A stretch of 48,892 nt of DNA from positions 1 through 48,892 of the forward strand of contig JACQZH010000064.1 of the NCBI GenBank assembly GCA_016213925.1, in the 5' to 3' direction. This document shows positions 8,184 through 14,986 of this stretch, piece after piece (positions within the stretch are counted from its first letter, which is position 1; each line of letters begins with the position of its first letter). A model generated the notes under the pieces. That model had not been told where the DNA came from. It worked only from the letters and a program-made list of their open reading frames with translations, and did not search any database. The DNA is from Candidatus Omnitrophota bacterium. GTDB taxonomy: Bacteria; Omnitrophota; Gorgyraeia; B26-G9. The position numbers and the translations under genes were made by a program.

Positions 8184-10115
8184 ATGATTTATGATAGATT
8201 TCAGGAAGAAGCTATAAATTACGCTAGCGAGAACAATTCTGTAATTGTCAGCGCTCCGACAGGTGCCGGTAAAACTGTTATTGCCGAATATATCATCCAA
8301 AAATGCATTCAAGAAAATACCGGCATTATATATACAGCTCCGATAAAAGCCTTGTCCAACCAAAAATTCCGTGACTTTACTAAAATATATAATAAAAGTA
8401 TCGGCATCCTAACCGGAGATGTTAGTTTAAACGCATTCGCTCCAGTATTAATTATGACTACGGAAATTTTTCGTAATTCCCTGTTAGAGAACGCGGAACG
8501 TTTCAAAAATACATCATGGGTAATATTTGATGAGGTGCATTATCTGGACGATCTGGAACGCGGCACAGTTTGGGAGGAATCAATAATGCTTACTCCGTCG
8601 CATATGCGCATACTTGCTTTAAGCGCGACAATACCTAATGTCGGACAACTCGCTTCCTGGATTCAAAAAGTGCATAACCATCCGGTTAAAATCGTAATTG
8701 AAAAAGAACGCCCCGTGCCTTTACATCACAGTTTTCAGTCTCAGAATATGATATTTTCAAATTACAATCAATTTTGCAAAAACGTATATAAACACCAGCA
8801 TGTGCGCTCAAAACAGCAAAAAAAATTCCGGCATCAAGGCGCTCATCCAAACAAGCTAGCTGCTTTATTCATACATCTCGGGCAAGAACAGCAAATGCCT
8901 GCAATATATTTCGCGTTCAGCCGTAAACGATGTGAAGAACTGGCATTTGAAACAAAAATATTCAATTTTCTCGACGAAGACGAACGAAAAAAAATAACTG
9001 AAGCCTTCAACTCCCTTTTAAAACGCTTCAACCTGGAAAAAGAAAGTTCCGCGCAAAAAATCTGGCCGCTAATTAAAAAAGGTATCGCATATCATCATGC
9101 AGGCCTGTTGCCCAGTCTTAAAGAAGTAATCGAACAGTTATTCACTAGTAGATTGATCAAATTGATATTTACTACGGAAACTTTTGCCTTGGGAATTAAT
9201 ATGCCGGCTAAAACAGTTGTTTTTGACGAATTAAGAAAATATTACGGTAATTATTTCGCTAACCTGCGCTGCCGCGATTTTTATCAAATGGCCGGGCGTG
9301 CCGGGCGAAGAAGCATAGATAAAGAAGGATTTGTTTATTCCCGCATCAACCCAAACCGCATCAAAAGTTATGAAGTGAAGAATATAATATTCGGCCAGCC
9401 AGAGCCGGTCATAAGTCAATTCAACTTATCTTATGCTAGCATCCTGCACCTTTATGAACGCTGGCGCGAGCAATTATACAACATCTATCCTTTATCTTTT
9501 CATTACTTTCAATCCGACAAGAAGTTCAGAAAAAACGCACTTGATTTTTTACACTTCAAAATAGCGCTTTTGAAAGATATGCGCTATATAGAAGATCAAA
9601 CGCTAACAGCAAAAGGAAAATTTGCTTATGCTGTCTACGGATACGAACTTTTACTTAGTGAATTATACGAACAGGGTATTCTTGAAACATTTTCCGCGTC
9701 AGATCTTAATTTCGTACTTTCTTCTCTTGTTTTCGAACCGAGAAAAAATCAGATACACTGCAAACTTGATTCTAAAACGTTAAAAATTCAGAAACAAATT
9801 CAGCCGGTTTATGAAGCAATAATCAAGAAAGAAAAAAAATTCAAACTCCATTCTTTTATTAAAAAACCATATTTTAATTTAGCTTCCGCAATTGAATACT
9901 GGGCTTATGGGTCTGAACTCACAACCCTTAAAGCCAAGACTTCTATCGACGAAGGAGAAATGGTCCGCTACTTCAGAATGGTTATTCAAATATTGCGTCA
10001 ATTACGCGGGATTGAAACAATACCGGATTCTTTTCGAAACATTCTGGAAGAAGCTATAAAGCTGATAAACCGCGATGAAATCGACGCAGAAAAACAACTT
10101 CGCGAGGGTATTTAA
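8184..10115 (+). CDS. Ski2/Mtr4-like superfamily 2 RNA helicase
   Basis: 643-residue DExH helicase. Motif I APTGAGKT is at 24-31, followed by Ia TAPIKALSNQKFRDF, TTE at 92-94, motif II DEVH at 116-119, motif III SAT at 147-149 and motif VI QMAGRAGRR at 368-376. The segment DEVHYLDDLERGTVWEE and the phrase LSATIPN are typical of Ski2, Mtr4 and bacterial HelY-type helicases, which unwind structured RNA for decay or ribosome work. The C-terminal third (about 450-643) is helical and shorter than the arch and helical-bundle region of the eukaryotic exosome helicases. Transcribed alone, divergent from cheC, apparently leaderless. The helicase class is firm; the RNA substrate is unknown. Confidence 0.9.
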   Translation: MIYDRFQEEAINYASENNSVIVSAPTGAGKTVIAEYIIQKCIQENTGIIYTAPIKALSNQKFRDFTKIYNKSIGILTGDVSLNAFAPVLIMTTEIFRNSLLENAERFKNTSWVIFDEVHYLDDLERGTVWEESIMLTPSHMRILALSATIPNVGQLASWIQKVHNHPVKIVIEKERPVPLHHSFQSQNMIFSNYNQFCKNVYKHQHVRSKQQKKFRHQGAHPNKLAALFIHLGQEQQMPAIYFAFSRKRCEELAFETKIFNFLDEDERKKITEAFNSLLKRFNLEKESSAQKIWPLIKKGIAYHHAGLLPSLKEVIEQLFTSRLIKLIFTTETFALGINMPAKTVVFDELRKYYGNYFANLRCRDFYQMAGRAGRRSIDKEGFVYSRINPNRIKSYEVKNIIFGQPEPVISQFNLSYASILHLYERWREQLYNIYPLSFHYFQSDKKFRKNALDFLHFKIALLKDMRYIEDQTLTAKGKFAYAVYGYELLLSELYEQGILETFSASDLNFVLSSLVFEPRKNQIHCKLDSKTLKIQKQIQPVYEAIIKKEKKFKLHSFIKKPYFNLASAIEYWAYGSELTTLKAKTSIDEGEMVRYFRMVIQILRQLRGIETIPDSFRNILEEAIKLINRDEIDAEKQLREGI

Positions 10116-10165
10116 TTGAACTCAAGCTATGCTGCCCTGCCTGATTTTTAAACCCAGAATTCGGG

Positions 10166-10630
10166 TTAATGGTTGACCACAAAAACACTTACAGGTTCAG
10201 CATAAATCGTTGTTGCCCGGAAACCGCTATAAGAAGCCTTGACCTCATAAGTTCCGTTCATTTCCGGAATAAACGACGCCTGATATTTAACTCTTCTTTT
10301 GGTAGCTAAATTTATTGATTTTAATTTTATTCCGTAGATACTCAACAATTGATCCTTTTTCCCCAAAGGATCGATTATCTCAAAAGAGATAGAACTTTTA
10401 TCAATTGCCGGTTCAGTAATTATAATAGTTTCTTCACTAAGATTTTTTATAAATACTTCAATCGAAACTTTCTCATTAGTATGGTAAATCATTTTTGAAG
10501 TCTTTAACACAATAGCAACCGGCAATTCTTTATCAGTAGCCCCAATTTGTTCATACTCGCCATACACACTAGGAATCAACCAAACTACTGCACAAAAAAA
10601 CAATAAAAATAAACTTATCGTCTTATTCAT
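10166..10630 (-). CDS. Small secreted protein of unknown function
   Basis: 154 residues beginning with a signal peptide: charged MNKT, a hydrophobic core of about 20 residues, then a likely cleavage after SVYG. The mature part is predicted beta-rich, with a stretch of the type KLPVAIVLKTSKMIYHTNEKVSIEVFIKNLSEE. This recalls an immunoglobulin-like fold, as found in intracellular proteinase-inhibitor (BsuPI)-like or CARDB-like modules. The start is ATG at 10630 because AAAGG lies just before it; a TTG at 10648 would only lengthen the N-terminus. It follows the aminotransferase by 20 bases and is the last gene of that operon. Nothing identifies a partner. Confidence 0.7.
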   Translation of the reverse strand: MNKTISLFLLFFCAVVWLIPSVYGEYEQIGATDKELPVAIVLKTSKMIYHTNEKVSIEVFIKNLSEETIIITEPAIDKSSISFEIIDPLGKKDQLLSIYGIKLKSINLATKRRVKYQASFIPEMNGTYEVKASYSGFRATTIYAEPVSVFVVNH

Positions 10631-10650
10631 TATACCTTTTTGTTTCAATT

Positions 10651-11823
10651 TTATTTTTTAACGTATTTCCCCATAAAAACAGTCATCCTTTTAATCGCTT
10701 CCTTAAGTTGGGTATAATTTGTCGCGTATGACATACGCACATAATCATCATACCCTTTACCAAAAGCTACGCCTGGGACAACCGCAACTTTATGCTCTTT
10801 TAAAAGCAATTTTGCAAATTCCAGAGATTTTAAACCATACTTTTTTATGGATGGGAAAATATAAAACGCGCCTTGGGGCTTAGCGCAAGCTAATCCGATA
10901 GCATTAAGACTCTCAAACATAAAATCACAGCGGCGCTTATATTCGCGCTTCATCTCTTCCACGCTGCGCTTGCCGTTTTGCAACGCCTCGCAAGCCGCCA
11001 TCTGGCTGATTATAGGTGCGCAAAGAATAGTATATTGATGAATTTTAGTCATCGCCGCAATTATCGGCTTAGGCCCGCAGACATACCCCATTCGCCATCC
11101 TGTCATGGCATAAGCCTTTGAAAATCCGTTAAGATAAATAGTATTCTTCTTCGCTTCACGCAAAGAAGGGAAAGAAATATGCTCCTGTTCATAGGATAAC
11201 TCGCCATAAACCTCATCACTAATCACAATAATATTATGCTTTTTACATATTTTATTAATATCTTCAAGCTCTTTTAAGGAATAAGTACTCCCCGTAGGAT
11301 TGGACGGATAATTTAATATTATTGCTTTTGTTTTACGATTACAGGCTGCATCAAGATCATGCGCAGTAATTTTGAAATTATTTTTTTCTGAAGTCGCCAA
11401 ATAAACCGGCACTCCTGCGGCTAATTCAACAATCGGGCCATACGAGACATATGACGGCAAAGGCACAATAACCTGCTCTCCAGGGTTAATAATAGCGCGC
11501 ACCGCTAAATCCAGCCCTTCACTGACTCCTACGGTAATAAGCATTTCCTCATCAGGGCAGTACTTCAGTTCAAAACGCTGTTTTAAAAAACGTTGTATCA
11601 ACAATCTAAGCTTGTACAGACCCTTATTAGAAGTGTATGACGTATATCCCTGCTCAATAGCAAAAATCCCTGTTTCCCGGATATTCCACGGAGTTATAAA
11701 ATCAGGCTCACCTACACCCAAGCTAATAACATCCTTCATCCCCAAAACCAAGTCAAAGAAAGCCCTTATGCCTGATGGTGCTAACTTTTCAACTTTCCCA
11801 GCCACAAAATTTCTATTCTTCAT
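10651..11823 (-). CDS. Class I/II PLP-dependent aminotransferase (aspartate aminotransferase-like)
   Basis: 390-residue fold-type I aminotransferase. Visible landmarks are the N-terminal substrate loop SLGVGEPDF, NPTG at 175-178, and the PLP-binding Lys at about residue 236 in GFSKAYAMTGWRMGY. A C-terminal Arg in DYVRMSYATN is the one that binds the alpha-carboxylate in this family. Aspartate, aromatic or alanine/N-succinyl-DAP substrates are possible. The start is taken as ATG at 11823, where GGTGA precedes it by 5-6 bases; a TTG at 11835 and a GTG at 11832 give longer forms without a better ribosome site. It lies 45 bases after an Lrp/AsnC regulator, a pairing common in prokaryotes and suggesting amino-acid-responsive control. 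Confidence 0.88.
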   Translation of the reverse strand: MKNRNFVAGKVEKLAPSGIRAFFDLVLGMKDVISLGVGEPDFITPWNIRETGIFAIEQGYTSYTSNKGLYKLRLLIQRFLKQRFELKYCPDEEMLITVGVSEGLDLAVRAIINPGEQVIVPLPSYVSYGPIVELAAGVPVYLATSEKNNFKITAHDLDAACNRKTKAIILNYPSNPTGSTYSLKELEDINKICKKHNIIVISDEVYGELSYEQEHISFPSLREAKKNTIYLNGFSKAYAMTGWRMGYVCGPKPIIAAMTKIHQYTILCAPIISQMAACEALQNGKRSVEEMKREYKRRCDFMFESLNAIGLACAKPQGAFYIFPSIKKYGLKSLEFAKLLLKEHKVAVVPGVAFGKGYDDYVRMSYATNYTQLKEAIKRMTVFMGKYVKK

Positions 11824-11868
11824 AATATTCACCAACCATAATTATCAGCCTTCTCTATCTATAATTTA

Positions 11869-12354
11869 TCAATATGAAATTGTTATGCGTTTATTTTCAT
11901 CACGGTGTTTTAAAACAACTCCGTCTTCCTTGTATTTTTTAAGTAAAAAATGGGTTACTGTTCCCCTCACATTTTCCATTGGCGAAAGTTTTTCCGCAAC
12001 AAAATTCGAAATGGTATGCATATCCTTACCTTCCACAACCAATAAAAGATCATATGTCCCTGACACAAGGTAACAACTGGTAACCTCCCTAAACTGAAAG
12101 ATCCGCTCTGCTATATGATCAAAACCAAGATTTTTTTGAGGGACAACTTTAACTTCAATTAACGCTCTCAATTCATTTTCACAACTACCTATTAACTCTT
12201 TATTTATTACAGCCTTATACCCGAGAATCACACCGTCTTTTTCGAATTTTTTTATTTTTTTGCTTACTGTTTTTGTATCTTGTTTAATAAGTTTCGCGAT
12301 TTCTTCAGCTCCGACCCTGGCATCTTGTTCTAATATTTCTAAAATTTCATCCAT
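11869..12354 (-). CDS. Lrp/AsnC family transcriptional regulator
   Basis: 161 residues. The N-terminal winged helix-turn-helix (about 1-55: MDEILEILEQDARVGAEEIAKLI, then a recognition helix KTVSKKIKKFEKDGVI) is followed by an alpha/beta RAM domain (about 65-140) that binds amino acids and drives octamer formation. Members act as feast/famine regulators. The gene starts one base after the stop of the lipoyl-domain gene, with GGAGG 9 bases upstream of its ATG, and is followed by the aminotransferase. It probably controls this small operon and responds to the aminotransferase substrate (inference). Confidence 0.88.
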   Translation of the reverse strand: MDEILEILEQDARVGAEEIAKLIKQDTKTVSKKIKKFEKDGVILGYKAVINKELIGSCENELRALIEVKVVPQKNLGFDHIAERIFQFREVTSCYLVSGTYDLLLVVEGKDMHTISNFVAEKLSPMENVRGTVTHFLLKKYKEDGVVLKHRDENKRITISY

Positions 12355-12355
12355 A

Positions 12356-12595
12356 TCACTTTTCCTCCTCGATCCTTACCAAAGCATTCCCGACAGGAAC
12401 CGTTTCTCCTTCTAAAGCGATAATCTCGGTTATTATTCCTTCACAGGGAGACTGCACATTAAACGTGCTTTTATCCGTGGTGACCTCCACTAAATCAGCT
12501 CCCTGTACGACTACTTCCCCTTCTTCAACATGCCAAAAAGAAATTGTAGCCTCCTCTATATCCGTACCTAAATCCGGCATAACCACTTCTCGCAT
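12356..12595 (-). CDS. Stand-alone lipoyl (biotinyl/lipoyl) domain protein
   Basis: 79 residues forming a single lipoyl domain, as found at the N-terminus of E2 subunits (opening MPDLGTDIEEATI, then W21-HVEEGE). The swinging-arm lysine is K42 in VTTDKS, at the hairpin tip expected for lipoylation; a biotin carrier would have MKM there. The start is ATG at 12595 because AGGAGG precedes it by 5 bases; the longer reading to 12643 lacks such a site. No E2 catalytic domain follows, and it is much shorter than GcvH (about 125-130 residues). lipB and lpd lie immediately upstream, so loading and reoxidation enzymes are at hand, but no dehydrogenase E1 or acyltransferase is seen. It may be a free lipoyl carrier serving a complex encoded elsewhere. 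Confidence 0.85.
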   Translation of the reverse strand: MREVVMPDLGTDIEEATISFWHVEEGEVVVQGADLVEVTTDKSTFNVQSPCEGIITEIIALEGETVPVGNALVRIEEEK

Positions 12596-12645
12596 TTTTG
12601 CCTCCTTGAAATTATTTTCGTTAATAATCAAGCATTGCAACAACC

Positions 12646-12651
12646 ATTATA
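12646..12651 (-). promoter_or_regulatory. Possible -10 box for the lipoyl-lrp-aminotransferase operon
   Basis: A perfect leftward TATAAT lies 50 bases before the lipoyl-gene ATG, inside the 187-base spacer 12596-12782. The -35 position (TATGTT at 17-base spacing) is poor, so use in vivo may need an activator such as the adjacent Lrp protein. The rest of the spacer is plain A/T-rich DNA in which nothing else was recognised. Confidence 0.35.
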
Positions 12652-12782
12652 ATACCAGCATTTATAATAACATACCTTTTAAAATTATCCCAAATGAAAT
12701 TTTAATATTTTACAATTTTCTCATTTAGAAAAATCCTAATAAAAAATCATCAATCCCTAAACTAAAAGACGACGCCTTCTAT

Positions 12783-13409
12783 CTAAAGAATAAAAACCTG
12801 CTTAAACGAATTGACAATATTTTTCTTTGCTTCGTCCATCGGAATCGTTTCTCCCAATAACCGGCGCATACTGGTAATCCCCTTATCTTTTATTCCGCAG
12901 CTTCTTAAAAATGCAAAAAATCTGTGATCAGGAACTATATTTATACTCAATCCGTGAAAACTAACCCATTTGCTGATACCAATCCCTATTGAAGCAATCT
13001 TCTCATCATTTATCCAAACACCGGTAAACCCTGGGATTCTTTCTGATAAAATTTTATAAAACAACAAAAATCTCATAACCACTTCCTCAAGCCTGCGCAA
13101 GAATAAGCTTATATCACGTCCCCAAAATTTTAAGTCAAAAATCGGATAAACAATAAGCTGTCCGAACGTATGCAATGTAACATCACCACCGCGGTCTAAT
13201 CTGACTACTTTTATTTTTTCAGATTCAAGGAAAGCAGTATCAGCCAGAATATTATTCTCATCAGCCCTTCGTCCCAGCGTAATCACAGTTGGATGTTCAC
13301 ACAATATTACTGTATCTTCTATAAGAGAAGAAACTCTATCGCTATGTATATGTTTCTGAATTTCCCATGCCTTTTCTACATCTATAAGGCCTAAATCTAC
13401 TATTTTCAT
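12783..13409 (-). CDS. lipB: Octanoyltransferase (lipoate biosynthesis)
   Basis: 208-residue LipB-family cysteine/lysine acyltransferase that moves octanoate from acyl carrier protein to lipoyl domains. RGGD at 73-76, K137 in KIASIG, H152 in FHGLSIN and the nucleophile C171 in RSCGIKDKGITS are all in place. One oddity: the usual T-x-H-x-P-G-Q loop reads TLHTFGQL (78-85), so a normally conserved Pro is Phe and the preceding Gly is Thr. No Shine-Dalgarno is visible before the ATG at 13409; the spacer upstream is heptamer-phased repeat DNA. It lies between lpd and the free lipoyl domain, which it probably modifies. LipA, needed to add sulfur, is not in the window. Confidence 0.9.
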   Translation of the reverse strand: MKIVDLGLIDVEKAWEIQKHIHSDRVSSLIEDTVILCEHPTVITLGRRADENNILADTAFLESEKIKVVRLDRGGDVTLHTFGQLIVYPIFDLKFWGRDISLFLRRLEEVVMRFLLFYKILSERIPGFTGVWINDEKIASIGIGISKWVSFHGLSINIVPDHRFFAFLRSCGIKDKGITSMRRLLGETIPMDEAKKNIVNSFKQVFIL

Positions 13410-13410
13410 A

Positions 13411-13500
13411 GCTAATGGCTGATTACTTATGGCAACTAGTTAAAATTACAGTTTAATTTCACTTTTTTTTAGCTTTTAGTTTTTGGTTTTTAACTTTTAT
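13411..13500. repeat. Degenerate heptanucleotide-phased spacer between lpd and lipB
   Basis: Cut into 7-base words from 13411, the spacer reads GCTAATG, GCTGATT, ACTTATG, GCAACTA, GTTAAAA and so on. In the same register it ends with TTTTAGC, TTTTAGT, TTTTGGT, TTTTAAC (13467-13494) and TTTTAT. The last words run into the lpd stop codon at 13497. It looks like decayed tandem repeats of period 7 and has no start codon or convincing hairpin. Confidence 0.5.
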
Positions 13501-14876
13501 ACCGCGTGTATTGCCTTTTTATCTATAGCTTCAGCAGCTTCCTTAATAGTTTCTGAAATAGTAGGATGGGCAAAAATAGTTTCTGCAAGCCTTTCATATG
13601 TAATTGCCTGCTGCATACCCACACATATCACATGAATCAGCTCCGCCGCTTCATTGGCACATATAGACGCTCCGACTACCTTAGAATCAGCACTATTTAC
13701 AACAAGCTTTACAATACCTTGCGGTATGTTTTCTACCAAGGCCTTTCCTGACGCGCGTAAAATAAACTTCCCAACTTTAATATCTTTGTATTTTTGCCGC
13801 GCAGCTGCTTCGCTCAAACCAACACTCGCGATTTGCGGATGAGTATACACACACCTGGGGATAACATCATAATCCATTATTGATTTTTTTTTAGTAATGT
13901 TTTCAACAGCAATAATACCTTCGCGGGTAGCTACATGAGCCAGATAAGTTTTTCCAACAACATCACCGACAGCATAAATATTTTCAACATTAGTACGCAT
14001 GCGCTCATCAACTAAAATTTTCCCTTCTTTAATTACAATACCAACCTCTAAAACTCCAGAACCCTCAAAATCCGGCTTGCGGCCAACTGCTAAAAGTATT
14101 TTTTCTGCCTCTATTTTTACCCCGGAATTCAAAGATATCTCGTTTAACCCGGATGATAAATTCCTTACTAAACTCACTTGAGCGCTGGTTAAAATTTTTA
14201 TGCCTTTTTTATTTAACTCTACAGCTAAACAATTCGCTATTTCCGCATCTTCATTAGGCAAGATCTGCCCCGCTATTTCAATAAGTTTCACTTCCGCACC
14301 AAGGCCGGCAAAGATATCGGCAAATTCACATCCGATTACACCAGCGCCTATAATAGCAATACTTTTCGGAATACTGTCTAAAGCTAAGGCTTCTTTGCTT
14401 GAAATGATACCGCAGGATAAATTGAATTTGACACTCTCCAACTCAATAGGTTTTGAACCTACAGCTATAATACAATTATCAAAAATCATTCTATGATCAT
14501 CCACTATAACCGTACGGTAATCAAGCAGCTTCCCTTTGCCATATACAATATCCACCTTGTGTTTATTTAAAAGAAACTCCACTCCCTGGCAAAGCTGTTT
14601 TACGACTTTTTCTTTCCTTTTTTGTATCAGAGAAAAATCAAATCCAATGTTAGTAGCTATAATACCCAGTTCCAAAGCTATCTTCATTTCCTTATATAAA
14701 TGCACGCTTTTCAGCAAAGATTTAGCTGGAATACATCCCCAATTAAGACATACTCCTCCCAGCTTTTCTTTTTCAATCAAGCATACTGATAAACCTAATT
14801 GCGCAGCCCTAATCGCGCTTACATATCCGCCAGGACCGGAGCCAAGAATAACCAAGTCATATTTTTTTTCCATCAT
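13497..14876 (-). CDS. lpd: Dihydrolipoyl dehydrogenase (E3)
   Basis: 459-residue flavoprotein disulfide reductase that reoxidises dihydrolipoamide with NAD. The FAD motif GSGPGG is near residue 12, the redox disulfide is C43/C48 in GGVCLNWGCIPAK, and a second Rossmann motif GAGVIGCE binds NAD in the middle. The FAD-contact segment is YAVGDV, and the C-terminal catalytic His is H437 in AHPTISE. ATG codons at 14876 and 14873 are adjacent; GGGA upstream is better spaced for the second. It is the shared component of 2-oxoacid dehydrogenases and the glycine cleavage system, neither of which is seen here; the only lipoyl protein nearby is the 79-residue free domain. Repeat DNA flanks it on both sides. 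Confidence 0.93.
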   Translation of the reverse strand: MMEKKYDLVILGSGPGGYVSAIRAAQLGLSVCLIEKEKLGGVCLNWGCIPAKSLLKSVHLYKEMKIALELGIIATNIGFDFSLIQKRKEKVVKQLCQGVEFLLNKHKVDIVYGKGKLLDYRTVIVDDHRMIFDNCIIAVGSKPIELESVKFNLSCGIISSKEALALDSIPKSIAIIGAGVIGCEFADIFAGLGAEVKLIEIAGQILPNEDAEIANCLAVELNKKGIKILTSAQVSLVRNLSSGLNEISLNSGVKIEAEKILLAVGRKPDFEGSGVLEVGIVIKEGKILVDERMRTNVENIYAVGDVVGKTYLAHVATREGIIAVENITKKKSIMDYDVIPRCVYTHPQIASVGLSEAAARQKYKDIKVGKFILRASGKALVENIPQGIVKLVVNSADSKVVGASICANEAAELIHVICVGMQQAITYERLAETIFAHPTISETIKEAAEAIDKKAIHAV

Positions 14877-14920
14877 TCCCTGTCTTGTCGTAAATTATTT
14901 AACTGTTCATATCAGTTACA

Positions 14921-14981
14921 TAACCAGTTACCACTGGTTACTGGTTACTGGTTACTGGTTACTGGCTACTGGTTACTAGTT
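14921..14981. repeat. Tandem heptamer (ACTGGTT)7 with a terminal inverted repeat
   Basis: Seven consecutive 7-base units start at 14933: four exact ACTGGTT, then ACTGGCT, ACTGGTT and the diverged ACTAGTT. Immediately before them TAACCAGT (14921-14928) is the exact complement of ACTGGTTA (14933-14940) across a 4-base loop, so a hairpin can form in several registers. The array fills the spacer between argS and lpd, does not code, and should be prone to copy-number slippage. Confidence 0.88.
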
Positions 14982-14986
14982 TATAC

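Noticed and set aside
10151-10167. AACCC/GGGTT stem between the helicase and the secreted-protein gene
   Set aside because: Only 5 base pairs, no T-run on either strand, and it overlaps the stop codon; too weak to call a terminator.
14536-14979. 147-codon plus-strand frame
   Set aside because: It lies antisense to lpd and runs into the heptamer array; the conserved lpd motifs on the other strand explain the open frame.
14933-14981. Possible CRISPR-like array
   Set aside because: The units are 7 bases long and contiguous, with no spacers and no cas genes.
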